Source of the DNA: Methanolinea sp. UBA277 | Lineage (GTDB): Archaea > Halobacteriota > Methanomicrobia > Methanomicrobiales > Methanospirillaceae | Direction of reading: 5' to 3' | DNA: 64,000 bases | Assembly (NCBI GenBank): GCA_002499905.1 | Contig: DANP01000007.1 | Location: 35,887 to 99,886 of the forward strand | Part shown: positions 17,297-25,637 of the stretch, in pieces | Layout of the letters: every line of letters starts with the position of its first letter | How positions within the stretch are numbered: the first letter of the stretch is position 1 | The notes under the pieces: generated by a model | What the model was told of the DNA's origin: nothing | Databases searched by the model: none | Seen by the model: the letters and a program-made list of their open reading frames with translations, nothing else | Program-made: the position numbers and the translations under genes

Positions 17297-18262
17297 CTAC
17301 CCTGCAACAAATTTCATTACTATCAGGACCAGATCGCCAATAAAGATGGCACTAATAAACCCTGCCGTAATCGGCACAATAAATGGAACTCCGTATGAGA
17401 TCCAGACGGTTCCTGCTTTTTTATAGATCTCCAGTTCCTTCGCGTACTTTTCCGGGTTTGTCCGGAGATCTTTGGTGTAAATACGCTGACTCCTCGATGA
17501 AATGCTTTTCATCATCTCCCGAATGGTCAAAAATCTCCGTTGAATCACCCCCCCTTCCTCTTCAATAACCTCCATCACGAATCCGTATGCATTCTGAATT
17601 TCTTCTCCTTTAACCGGAAATCCAAGAAACTGGTAGCGGAGTGGCGCCTGGCGGGAGTGATATCGGTTGAAGAAAAAAATTCCCGCAGGAGCGATAATAT
17701 TCAGGATAAGAGCGTTGAGGAATGCCGACCAGGGAAAATAATTGATGAGAGGATATCCCGCCAGTGGTTCAACAGGGAACAAGGGAACACCTACTCCAAT
17801 CACCAGCAACGCGATATAATCTGCCCCGCCAAAGAAGTATATTCCGAAAACGTAAACGATGATGCAGAATAACAGCGCTGCGATGCTGATAAGGACTATT
17901 TTGTTGGTCAGGAAGCCGAATATGACTGATGAAAGCGGAACAGAAAATATCAGCCAGACGATACCAGCGTCAATGAGGTCTCTCCTCGATGGTTTTTCCC
18001 TGTATATATAGTGGGTATAACTGTAATCACCAGCGACCAAACCGACGGTCACTGCAATAATTATGAAAACGAATGATAAGAATTGGAAAAAATCGAGTTG
18101 TAAAAGAAAAAACGCATAGAAAAGGATTGATACAGGGATAATTACCAGGAACACCGGGTACCAGGTCCGGAACGGCACCCGCCGCTCCCTGATATCGCGG
18201 TATGACGCATAGAGGAGCGTCAGTGCAATGGCCACGGCAGGGATAATCAGCGGGGAAACCAC
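17297..18262 (-). CDS. A24-family prepilin/preflagellin peptidase
   Basis: This 321-residue polytopic membrane protease cleaves class III signal peptides of archaeal pilins or archaellins. The catalytic aspartates appear in YRDIRERRVP near the N-terminus and in FFGGADYIAL (a GxGD variant, GGAD). About seven hydrophobic segments are visible. A roughly 80-residue cytoplasmic loop (RYQFLGFPVKGEEIQNAYGF onward) lies before the last segment. The start is GTG. It faces the 18-28 kb island divergently. FlaK, EppA and PibD types cannot be told apart here. Confidence 0.82.
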   Translation of the reverse strand: MVSPLIIPAVAIALTLLYASYRDIRERRVPFRTWYPVFLVIIPVSILFYAFFLLQLDFFQFLSFVFIIIAVTVGLVAGDYSYTHYIYREKPSRRDLIDAGIVWLIFSVPLSSVIFGFLTNKIVLISIAALLFCIIVYVFGIYFFGGADYIALLVIGVGVPLFPVEPLAGYPLINYFPWSAFLNALILNIIAPAGIFFFNRYHSRQAPLRYQFLGFPVKGEEIQNAYGFVMEVIEEEGGVIQRRFLTIREMMKSISSRSQRIYTKDLRTNPEKYAKELEIYKKAGTVWISYGVPFIVPITAGFISAIFIGDLVLIVMKFVAG

Positions 18263-18372
18263 GGCGATCCTGTATAGTGTTGATCTCCTCGCTAATATGT
18301 CTCGCCATCAGTTGTGGAGGGAAGGATAACAAATATCAGGTCTCTGTCACTATCTCCATTAGAGAAGGCCGG

Positions 18373-19026
18373 ATGGAGTCTCCATCCTTCCAGGAGGTGT
18401 TGTTCGTGAACAATGCAGGCATTATCGATGACCTTATCAGGGAAGTGCCGCCTGAGGGTATCTTTGCCTATTCCGATCTCCTGCGGACGGGCAGGGAGAA
18501 GAAGTTCCATGGAGTGGGGATGTCATCCAGCCGGGGCAAGAAGACCTACCTTCTCTTCCTTGAAGGCGAGCCGGAAGGGGCGCTGATTGCGGACAGCAAG
18601 GGCGAGCTCTACGGGAACAAGGCCGTATACCTGATCAATGGCGATGATCAGTTCGCCCTCTTTCCCCTGAATCCTGCGGTGGTCGAGCGCCTCATCTTCG
18701 GCTGCAGGATCTACGACAAGAGTCATTTCACCACATCCTATTCCCTCGGTCTCCCTGAGATAGGGAAGAAGGCGGAGGGTATCGGACGGCTGATCATCGC
18801 TGTCAAGAAAGGGGGAGTTCCGGCAGCCGGAGTCACGGTGAAAGTCCGCCGGAACGGGCAGATCGTGGGAAACGACATTTCCGACCAGGGCGGGCAGGTC
18901 TCGTTCCGGCTCCTCTACGGTCCCTATGAGGTCCTGATCGTCCGGAACGAGAATGACATCGATGTATACGAGTTCTCCTTTGCCTCTGATCACCAGGGAA
19001 TACCGCTCGACCTTGAGATCGGATAA
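18373..19026 (+). CDS. Uncharacterised protein with possible carboxypeptidase-regulatory-like C-terminus
   Basis: The frame opens at 18277, but only 15 bases from the divergent peptidase start. The ATG at 18373 (217 residues) is more plausible. I do not recognise the family. The N-terminal 130 residues contain a beta-rich pattern (YLLFLEGEPEGALIADSKGE) loosely like the DUF4388/PATAN-type sensor folds. The C-terminal 75 residues (GVPAAGVTVKVRRNGQIVG, then GQVSFRLLYGPYEVLIV) look like a transthyretin/carboxypeptidase-regulatory beta-sandwich. No signal peptide is present in the short form. It begins the signalling island. Confidence 0.6.
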   Translation: MESPSFQEVLFVNNAGIIDDLIREVPPEGIFAYSDLLRTGREKKFHGVGMSSSRGKKTYLLFLEGEPEGALIADSKGELYGNKAVYLINGDDQFALFPLNPAVVERLIFGCRIYDKSHFTTSYSLGLPEIGKKAEGIGRLIIAVKKGGVPAAGVTVKVRRNGQIVGNDISDQGGQVSFRLLYGPYEVLIVRNENDIDVYEFSFASDHQGIPLDLEIG

Positions 19027-19117
19027 CATTCATATATCAGGATAATATTCATTTTAAGACCTCATTTTCATCATGCGGTGCCTTTCCAGCCTTCAATTCC
19101 GCTTCTGACCACTATTA

Positions 19118-19125
19118 TTTAAATA
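19118..19125 (+). promoter_or_regulatory. TATA box of V4R gene
   Basis: TTTAAATA is centred 28 bases before the ATG at 19150. The transcript would begin at or next to the ATG, so this is a probable leaderless mRNA. No ribosome site is seen. Confidence 0.55.
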
Positions 19126-19149
19126 CGTTCAGTCAGAGAAAGTACTGGT

Positions 19150-20280
19150 ATGGAGCGAAAGAAGATCGAAAAAGGCGACTTTGAGGCGATCATCTCCGGA
19201 ACCAAAGATATCCGGGACTATATGGAGATCGATCCTCTGCAGGGCATAGTGTCATATCTCGGCGTCCGCACCGCGAGCAACCCCGACTACCTGGTGAGAG
19301 CCATCTACGAAATGTACGAGGCCAATCTCAACCGGAAACTGGCCGTGAAGGCTACCGTGCAGTTCTTCCGGTCCGTCGGCCTGGGTTCGCTGGGGCTCAA
19401 CAACTTCCTCCAGAAACTGGGTATGAACCTCTCTCCGGCTGAGTTCCTGATGCTGGTCTTCCGGCTCCAGCACCAGCAGGGATGGGGGGCGCCCTTCGAG
19501 CTCGTCCAGCAGAGCGAGAAGAAGGTGATTCTCCGGACGAACCAGACCTTCGAATCGCAGGTGATGAAGGACTGGAAGATGCCGGTCTGCGGGATTCACC
19601 GGGGCTGGATCGAGGGAGTACTGACCGCCGTCACCGGAAAGAACTGGTTCTGCATCGAGACAAAATGCCATGCAAACGGGGATGACTGCTGCGAGTTTGT
19701 TGCCGATCAGACGGAAGCCAGCTGGAAGTGGAAGGCCCAGGCGATCGTGAAGGGCGATTCTGCCATTACCGAATATATCGAGCACAAACCTCTCGAGGGA
19801 AAAATCAAGCTGATTGATGACCCGGTGGTCATGATGCCGCGGTTCATCTTCACCTCCATGACCACCTCGCTCATCAAGACCATGGGAGAGATCTCTGCTG
19901 GTGGTGTCAACTACCGGGCATACATGGATATGGGCAAGGAGAACGTCGAGCACTACAAGAAGATGGGAATCACCGATCCCAACACCCTTGCCGATATGGC
20001 GTTCACCTTTTACTCCCAGATGGGCTGGTTCAGGATCATCTCCATGGCATGGAACGAGGCGGAAAAGACAAAGACGATAACGCTCGAGCACACAGTCGAA
20101 TCCGAATCATTCGGGAATGTCGGAAAGAAAGTCTGTTTCTGTACAGCAGGGCTCCTCGCAGGAATTGTTGAAGGGGCGTTCGGGATCAAGGTACGGGGCC
20201 GGGAGATCTCCTGTCGGTCGAAAGGCGATCCGAACTGCGTCTTTGAGATAAAGAACAGGGATAACGGAAACGGATCCTGA
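19150..20280 (+). CDS. Tandem V4R-domain protein
   Basis: This 376-residue soluble protein has two V4R (4-vinyl reductase-type) domains. Each ends in the Cys pattern typical of the family: FCIETKCHANGDDCCEFV near residue 165-185, and VRGREISCRSKGDPNCVFEI near the C-terminus. V4R domains bind small hydrophobic ligands in sensors such as XylR/DmpR and are related to the TRAPP subunit Bet3. There is no DNA-binding, kinase or ATPase module, so it would act through partners. Neighbours are MinD and Roadblock-type genes. Ligand and function are unknown. Confidence 0.78.
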   Translation: MERKKIEKGDFEAIISGTKDIRDYMEIDPLQGIVSYLGVRTASNPDYLVRAIYEMYEANLNRKLAVKATVQFFRSVGLGSLGLNNFLQKLGMNLSPAEFLMLVFRLQHQQGWGAPFELVQQSEKKVILRTNQTFESQVMKDWKMPVCGIHRGWIEGVLTAVTGKNWFCIETKCHANGDDCCEFVADQTEASWKWKAQAIVKGDSAITEYIEHKPLEGKIKLIDDPVVMMPRFIFTSMTTSLIKTMGEISAGGVNYRAYMDMGKENVEHYKKMGITDPNTLADMAFTFYSQMGWFRIISMAWNEAEKTKTITLEHTVESESFGNVGKKVCFCTAGLLAGIVEGAFGIKVRGREISCRSKGDPNCVFEIKNRDNGNGS

Positions 20281-20388
20281 AACGTCCGAGGTTCAGGAAA
20301 TGGCACGCTCCACAAGCCATTTCCAATCCGGGAAAAAACGGGAACGAAGAATCGGGAGCTGTCTCCTCTCCCGGCCCTGCGAATCTTT

Positions 20389-20520
20389 TCAGGGACTGCC
20401 GGTCAGGAGATCGAAGTGCTCGGAAAGACCCCTGATGCGGCGGTACATCAGGTAGGAGAGCACCAGAAGAGCACCATCGATACATCCCAGTGCTGCAATG
20501 GTGAACGGGGTGGGGGTCAT
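20389..20520 (-). CDS. 43-residue single-span membrane peptide downstream of minD
   Basis: This short ORF starts at an ATG overlapping the minD stop (ATGA, 20517-20520). The product has one hydrophobic segment (FTIAALGCIDGALLVLSYLM, residues 6-25), then a basic patch (YRRIRG) and a short polar tail. The positive charge after the helix suggests N-out, C-in topology. Tight coupling to minD suggests a membrane partner or anchor of this MinD, which is inference. It is short enough to be missed by most gene callers. Confidence 0.6.
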   Translation of the reverse strand: MTPTPFTIAALGCIDGALLVLSYLMYRRIRGLSEHFDLLTGSP

Positions 20521-21302
20521 TTCTTCCCCCTGAAGATGACCTTGGTAAACCGGTCGATGAAGGTATCTTTCGGCTCCATGACCTCTTTGTCATAGGTAAT
20601 CCCTGCCAGACCTGCAGCGATCTTCCGGATGGCAACCGACGAGATGGAGGTCGGGTACTTGATGACCACGGGAACCTTCGCCGAAGCTGCCTTCCTCACC
20701 TGCGGGTCTTCAGGCACCATGCCGATGACCCGTGTCCCAAGCACCTTCTCCATCTTCTGGCTCACCGTCCCGGCACTCTCAGAAGTTGCCCGGTTGATGA
20801 TCGCCCCCCGGACGTGCCCGCCGACCACCTCGGCAAGGATCTTGGTCTTCATGGCATCGACGATGGCAGAAAGTTCGGGATTGACCACCAGGATGACATC
20901 GTCGGCAACCGCGAGCGGGACGACTCCGTCCCTGCTGATACCGGCCGGAGCATCAATCAGGAGATAATCAAGGGTGTCAGTGAGATCCTTCAGCACATCC
21001 CGAAGGCGCTCAGGATCGGACTGCTGGAACCCCTGGAGTGAGATCCCGCTCGGTACGACCTGGACTCCGCCCGGCCCTTCATAGATGGCATCACGAATGG
21101 ACGCCTTTCCGGCAAGGACTTCATGGAGTGTAACCGGAACATCCTCAAGCCCGATGGAGAGCCCGAGGTTTGCCATGCCGATATCTGCATCCATGATACA
21201 GGTCCGTTTTCCGAATTTCGCGAGGCTGGTCCCGAGATTGATCGTCATGGTTGTTTTTCCGGTTCCCCCTTTCCCGGAAGCAAAGGTGAATACCCTGACC
21301 AT
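20517..21302 (-). CDS. minD: MinD/ParA-family ATPase
   Basis: This 261-residue P-loop ATPase has a deviant Walker A (GKGGTGKTTM, residues 10-19) with the signature lysine K11, a switch motif MDADIGMANLGL, and Walker B LDYLLIDAPAGI. MinD-type ATPases cycle on membranes or place complexes in the cell. The last 35 residues (after AGLAGITYDKE) are a basic tail (FTKVIFRGKK) that could be a membrane-targeting helix. The ribosome site GGAGGG lies five bases before the ATG. Archaea often have several MinD paralogues, so the symbol denotes family only. Confidence 0.85.
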   Translation of the reverse strand: MVRVFTFASGKGGTGKTTMTINLGTSLAKFGKRTCIMDADIGMANLGLSIGLEDVPVTLHEVLAGKASIRDAIYEGPGGVQVVPSGISLQGFQQSDPERLRDVLKDLTDTLDYLLIDAPAGISRDGVVPLAVADDVILVVNPELSAIVDAMKTKILAEVVGGHVRGAIINRATSESAGTVSQKMEKVLGTRVIGMVPEDPQVRKAASAKVPVVIKYPTSISSVAIRKIAAGLAGITYDKEVMEPKDTFIDRFTKVIFRGKK

Positions 21303-21332
21303 TCAACCCTCCTTATTTAGTGATTGTCTCAT

Positions 21333-21342
21333 GTTTATAAAA
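21333..21342 (-). promoter_or_regulatory. TATA box of minD
   Basis: On the minus strand TTTTATAAAC lies about 35 bases before the minD ATG. This leaves a short leader with the GGAGGG ribosome site (21307-21312). The minD transcript is therefore probably separate from the two minus-strand genes upstream. Confidence 0.55.
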
Positions 21343-21371
21343 TCCTAATGGCGTAATGCATCTTTTCAGGC

Positions 21372-21866
21372 TCATAATTGGGTATCGAAGACCGTTTTGA
21401 TATCTGCTTCCAGTTTTGGCACCATCTCTTCCGGTGGAGTTGTCTTGGCGCGGGCGATCACGATCAGGGGGGTTCCCCTAAAATCAAAGACAAACAGTCT
21501 CACCCCGGGATCAGGAGCACTGGTCCCTTCTGACAGGATATTGCTATAGTATGCCGCCTCATATTCGGGATTTCTGCTGCCGTAGGAAGTAACGATCAGT
21601 CCGTCGGAGGTCCCGATCACGAGTGATTCGAGGTGATATTTCCCCGCCGTGAGCCGGATACCGGATCCCAGGTCGTGGGGGTGTTCGGAAATCTTTCCGG
21701 CCATGGGTTCTGCCGTCATAACCGCCGGAGCCTGAGGTTTCTTCCCCAGATCCTGGAATCGTTTCCGCAATTCAAAGAGAAATAGCGCATTGAGAATGCA
21801 GAGAAAGAGGCATACCGCGGTGATGATGATCAGGACCAGCAGGAGCAAGGACTCGCCGTTGATCAT
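21372..21866 (-). CDS. Membrane-anchored Roadblock/LC7-like protein
   Basis: This 164-residue protein has one N-terminal membrane segment (LLLLVLIIITAVCLFLCILN, about residues 7-26), a linker, and a domain of about 95 residues from SGIRLTAGKYHL. Its pattern (LESLVIGTSDGLIVTSYGS, VRLFVFDFRGTPLIVIARA) resembles a Roadblock/LC7 alpha-beta fold. The call is by pattern only. The start overlaps the stop of the upstream gene (ATGA, 21863-21866), so the two are coupled. Confidence 0.6.
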   Translation of the reverse strand: MINGESLLLLVLIIITAVCLFLCILNALFLFELRKRFQDLGKKPQAPAVMTAEPMAGKISEHPHDLGSGIRLTAGKYHLESLVIGTSDGLIVTSYGSRNPEYEAAYYSNILSEGTSAPDPGVRLFVFDFRGTPLIVIARAKTTPPEEMVPKLEADIKTVFDTQL

Positions 21867-22486
21867 GGTTCTCCTTTCCTGGTGTTCTGTTCGAGGAGGT
21901 GTTCGAGCTCGAGCTTCTCGATCATCTGCCGGCAGTTTGCCCGGAACTTGTCGGTCATGGTCTGGATATCGAGTGCATCGAGTGCATCGAGGTCCCGCAT
22001 CAGAAGCGCCGCTTCATCATCAGCGGACGGGGAAGGGAATCCGTGTCCGGAGAATCCCCCGGGCTCCTTCCCGCGGGATGATACCATCCTGGAATCTGCC
22101 GGCGAGGATCCCCGGTGATGGGGAGGGATGTCATGCCCGGGCGCCGGAGCAGCGGAGTGCACACCCGCGGGCTGCATCCCCCGATCGACCCGGGCTGAAG
22201 GATTGAACTCGAGGGCGAGCTTGAGCTGTGCATCAGAGAGGTCGTGAAGCACCGCATCAACAGGCTGCCCGCCGGCGCGGGATAGCTCGTCCATGGCCGC
22301 ACGGGCGGTCAGCGTTCCATATTCGGCAAGAATGATCCTTCCGTTGCTGAAAACAAGCAGGATAGAGGTCTCACCCGATATGATCTTGCAGTATCCCGAA
22401 AGGCTTGTCCTTTCCATCTCCCGGATCAGGGAATGGAGGTCCGAACCTCTCTTCAATCCCCTGAATGTCCCCCTGGGAAGCTGCAT
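21863..22486 (-). CDS. Uncharacterised protein with possible DUF4388-like sensor domain
   Basis: This 207-residue protein has an N-terminal domain of about 95 residues (SLIREMERTSLSGYCKII, ILLVFSNGRIILAEYG) that follows the pattern of DUF4388/PATAN-type modules found with Roadblock and GTPase systems. A Pro/Ser/Gly-rich disordered middle (about 96-155) and a C-terminal helical stretch (MRDLDALDALDIQTMTDKFR) follow. The family is not firmly recognised. It is coupled by ATGA to the membrane Roadblock-like gene. A 9-bp inverted repeat lies at its start. Confidence 0.5.
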   Translation of the reverse strand: MQLPRGTFRGLKRGSDLHSLIREMERTSLSGYCKIISGETSILLVFSNGRIILAEYGTLTARAAMDELSRAGGQPVDAVLHDLSDAQLKLALEFNPSARVDRGMQPAGVHSAAPAPGHDIPPHHRGSSPADSRMVSSRGKEPGGFSGHGFPSPSADDEAALLMRDLDALDALDIQTMTDKFRANCRQMIEKLELEHLLEQNTRKGEP

Positions 22487-22527
22487 CAGTAGTCAATACT
22501 CTCTCATTCGTTCATAATACTACTGAT
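22485..22527. promoter_or_regulatory. 9-bp inverted repeat in a divergent promoter region
   Basis: ATCAGTAGT (22485-22493) and ACTACTGAT (22519-22527) are exact inverted repeats 25 bases apart. They bracket an AT-rich core (TATTATGA on the minus strand) that could be the promoter of the gene starting at 22486. The proximal arm overlaps its ATG. This looks like an operator or, if transcribed, a start-sequestering hairpin. The rest of the 142-base gap to 22629 is AT-rich promoter DNA. Confidence 0.45.
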
Positions 22528-22628
22528 CTCCGGACTTCCCCGGAGCGGTTTGAAACAAACAATTTTTTAGGCAAACATTTTTATTTCCAGATATCCAGAG
22601 GATGTTTTTATACAATAGGTGGCATGGA

Positions 22629-22976
22629 ATGTTAAAACAAATTTTAGGAGAGTTCCTGAACCTTGACGGAGTTTCCGCCGCAGTGGTGGTGGGCCGTGAC
22701 GGGTTCGTGATAGAGAGTGCCATGTCTGGCAAGATGGACATCGACGCTCTCGGGGCCATGGCGTCCACAGGGATAGGTACATCAGAGGCCATGGGACGAG
22801 AGCTTGGAAAGGGGGAGCTCACCCAGATGCTTGTGGAGCTCGACAGGGGTCCGATCATCATCTCGCCGCTCTCGAAGGACGAACTGATTGCAATCGTGGC
22901 AGAAAATTCGTCGAACCTGGGAAGGATACGGTACGAGCTCAAGAAGAACAAGGAACGCCTGGTTGCGGCACTCTGA
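22629..22976 (+). CDS. Roadblock/LC7-domain protein
   Basis: This 115-residue single-domain protein of the MglB/Roadblock type has the pattern LNLDGVSAAVVVGRDGFVIE, then a central helix, then GPIIISPLSKDELIAIVAE. Such dimers commonly act as GTPase-activating or scaffold partners of small Ras-like GTPases (MglA). No such GTPase is encoded in this island. An in-frame start at 22602 would add nine poorly conserved residues; the ATG at 22629 fits the family start better. Confidence 0.82.
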   Translation: MLKQILGEFLNLDGVSAAVVVGRDGFVIESAMSGKMDIDALGAMASTGIGTSEAMGRELGKGELTQMLVELDRGPIIISPLSKDELIAIVAENSSNLGRIRYELKKNKERLVAAL

Positions 22977-23009
22977 AGGCCGGGTATCGATACCTGATAT
23001 TCCAGAGAG

Positions 23010-23420
23010 ATGACACAATCCGGTAGATCCCGGGTGGCAGGGCGGATGCCGGCAGAGACACGAAAATCCCGGGTAGCGGAGGTATCTCACCTCCTCGATG
23101 ATAACAGGCTTCAGGTCATCCAGCGGCAGCCCGGTGTCCTCGCGGTCCTCGCATTCTACGAAGGGTTCCCGGTTAAATCGGTAGGAAACGGTGATTTCGA
23201 ACAGGTGGCAGCGATTGCGGAGGATTTTCTCCGGGCAGGGGAGCGGATAACGACCGATATGCGGATAGGAGTCCTCGACCAGATAACCCTGGAAGCAGGG
23301 GAGAAGAAATGCATTATCGTCCCCTACGGAGATCTCTCTTTGTGTATCATCACCCGGGCAGGTGCAAACCTGGGTCTGATCAGGCTCGCGATACGGCATC
23401 TCCAGGCAATGGCACTATAG
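23010..23420 (+). CDS. Roadblock/LC7-like protein, second copy
   Basis: This 136-residue protein (possibly starting at the later ATG at 23046) has a Roadblock-like core: QRQPGVLAVLAFYEGFPVKS, IAEDFLRAGERITTD, then CIIVPYGDLSLCIITRAGAN. It is more diverged than the preceding Roadblock gene. It sits 33 bases after that gene and 37 before the secretion ATPase, so the three are probably one transcript. The partner is unknown. Confidence 0.68.
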   Translation: MTQSGRSRVAGRMPAETRKSRVAEVSHLLDDNRLQVIQRQPGVLAVLAFYEGFPVKSVGNGDFEQVAAIAEDFLRAGERITTDMRIGVLDQITLEAGEKKCIIVPYGDLSLCIITRAGANLGLIRLAIRHLQAMAL

Positions 23421-23457
23421 AGAATACTATGGTGGGAAAAGAGGCAAGGTGGTAACA

Positions 23458-25632
23458 ATGGCGGAAAAAGAAAAGAAGGAATCATCACTCAGGAAATTGT
23501 TCTCCCGCGGGAAAAAAGAGGAGAAACCTGAACAGAGGACTCTTTCGGAACTTGACAAAGCGGAAAGTAGGGACTTTGAATTTGAATTTTCTGAAGAGAT
23601 CAAGCGGGCGGTCGGCCCTCCGCCCGCGTCCGGTGAAATACAGCCCGGAGGAAAGGGCGTAACAGGGAAAAAGACCGGGGAACCGGCCGGTATGGCCTTC
23701 GATGCACAGGGATCGTACGAGAGCGAAGATGGAGAGGTGGTGAGCCAGGCTCCAGTGGCACCCCGGTTTGTTCCGGCGAAGAAGAGTGTCTGGTCCGAAG
23801 AGAAACCTGCCCAGGATGAAGCCGTCATCTCCATCGATGAGATCAATGACCTCTCCGGCCTGGTCATCCCCAAGAGCGCCACGTTTGAGGTGGACGAACT
23901 CAAGATAAAGGCCCGCACCCAGGTCTTTGACCTCAAGAGCAAGGGAGGCATCCCGTCCCAGAAGGAGAGCGTGCTCAGTGGGGAAGGATTCAAGAGCATC
24001 ACCGAAGCGGCAACGGCCATCGAGGCCGAGCCGCCCCGGGCCGGCCTCCTGAAGAAACTGAGCCCGCTGTCGGTCATCCGCCATGAAGTGGCGCACTATG
24101 ATCAGAGGATCCACGGCCCCCTCGTGAATCTCACCTTTCGGCCGCGGCCCGGTGTCGAAGAAATCGAGATCTATCCGGTCAATGAGCCGTATGCCTATAT
24201 CAGGATCACCTACGACCATGCCACCCATGAAAATACGTACGAGATCCTGGAACCCATACTTACACCGGCAGAGAACGAACTCTTCAGGGAGATCAAGGAA
24301 CGCATCTTCGAGCGCCTCGATGTAAACACCCAGAACCTTCCCGATGAACAGGCCCGGACCACCCTCCGGGAGGTGACCGATGACGTCATCGCCGATTTCG
24401 GCCTCTCGCTCACCCCTGTCCAGCGGGAGAAAATCCTCTACAACATGTACAAAGAGTTCCTGGGCAACGGGATGATTGACCCCATCATGCATGATCGGTA
24501 CATCGAGGATATCTCCTGCGACGGGGTGAATGTGAACCTCTTTGTCTACCACACCCGGTATGAATCGATGAGGACCAATCTCCGCTATAAGAATTCCGAG
24601 GAACTCGACTCCTTTGTGACCAAGCTCGCCCAGAGGTCGGGGAAATACATCTCCATCGCCGAACCGATGCTCGATTCGACCATGCATGACGGGTCACGGA
24701 TTCAGATGACCCTCGGGACTGAGGTGACCGCCCATGGATCCACTTACACGATCCGTAAGTTCAAACTCGAACCAATCACCCCTACCGACCTGATCGAATG
24801 GTCCACGTTCTCCCCCCTGTCCATCGCGTTTCTCTGGCTCGCGGTGGAGAGCGGAAAATCCTGTATTTTTGCCGGGGGAACGGCTTCGGGCAAGACCACC
24901 TCGTTGAACGCCATCTCGCTCTTCATTCCTCCGCTGGCAAAGATCGTTACCCTCGAGGATACCCGGGAACTGAAACTGCCGCACCCGAACTGGATTCCCA
25001 GTGTTACCCGGACCTCCTTTGATACCGCGGGCAAGGGAGAGATCGACATGTACGAGCTCCTCCGTGCTGCACTTCGGCAGCGGCCGGAGTATCTGATCGT
25101 GGGTGAAGTGAGGGGCAGGGAAGCCCTGACCCTGTTCCAGGCCATGAGCACCGGCCACGTGACCTACTCGACTATGCACGCCGATTCGGTGGCCAGTATC
25201 GTCCACCGTCTGGAAAACCCCCCGCTCGATGTCCCGCGGAACATGCTCTCCGCGCTGGACCTGGTATCGGTCCAGGTGCAGGCCCGTATCGGCGGCCAGC
25301 GCATCAGGCGGACCAAACAGATCATGGAGATTCTCGACCTGGACCCGCGGACAAACGAGCTGATCACCAACGAGGTCTTCCGGTGGCACCCGGTTACCGA
25401 TGAGATCACATACTCCGGTAAATCCTTCGTCCTCGAAGAGATCATGGAGGCACGGGGCTGGTCGGAGGACCGGATGCGGGAGGAACTGAAGATGCGGCAG
25501 GAGGTTCTCGAATGGATGCGGGTCAAGAAGATCCGCGAATACCGTGATGTGAGCAACATCCTGATCCAGTACTACCGCGATCCGTCGAAGATGATGGAGA
25601 CCGTGCGAGCCGATCTCTACCCGACGGACTGA
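23458..25632 (+). CDS. Type II/IV secretion (archaeal pilus-type) ATPase
   Basis: This 724-residue ATPase of the GspE/FlaI/VirB11 superfamily powers assembly of archaeal type IV-like filaments. Walker A GGTASGKTTS (K479) is followed by the Asp/Glu box, Walker B region YLIVGEVRGREALTLF and His box STMHADSVASIVHRLE. The first ~200 residues are an unusually charged, probably disordered extension (KKEESSL-type start, many K/E). The ATG at 23458 with an AAGGTGGT ribosome site is preferred to a GTG three codons earlier. It is followed by two membrane platform genes. Confidence 0.88.
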   Translation: MAEKEKKESSLRKLFSRGKKEEKPEQRTLSELDKAESRDFEFEFSEEIKRAVGPPPASGEIQPGGKGVTGKKTGEPAGMAFDAQGSYESEDGEVVSQAPVAPRFVPAKKSVWSEEKPAQDEAVISIDEINDLSGLVIPKSATFEVDELKIKARTQVFDLKSKGGIPSQKESVLSGEGFKSITEAATAIEAEPPRAGLLKKLSPLSVIRHEVAHYDQRIHGPLVNLTFRPRPGVEEIEIYPVNEPYAYIRITYDHATHENTYEILEPILTPAENELFREIKERIFERLDVNTQNLPDEQARTTLREVTDDVIADFGLSLTPVQREKILYNMYKEFLGNGMIDPIMHDRYIEDISCDGVNVNLFVYHTRYESMRTNLRYKNSEELDSFVTKLAQRSGKYISIAEPMLDSTMHDGSRIQMTLGTEVTAHGSTYTIRKFKLEPITPTDLIEWSTFSPLSIAFLWLAVESGKSCIFAGGTASGKTTSLNAISLFIPPLAKIVTLEDTRELKLPHPNWIPSVTRTSFDTAGKGEIDMYELLRAALRQRPEYLIVGEVRGREALTLFQAMSTGHVTYSTMHADSVASIVHRLENPPLDVPRNMLSALDLVSVQVQARIGGQRIRRTKQIMEILDLDPRTNELITNEVFRWHPVTDEITYSGKSFVLEEIMEARGWSEDRMREELKMRQEVLEWMRVKKIREYRDVSNILIQYYRDPSKMMETVRADLYPTD

Positions 25633-25637
25633 CCCTG

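Noticed and set aside
18277..18372. Longer N-terminus of the gene at 18373 with a lipoprotein-like start
   Set aside because: It would start 15 bases from the divergent peptidase start, leaving no room for promoters, and the added residues look unrelated to the rest.
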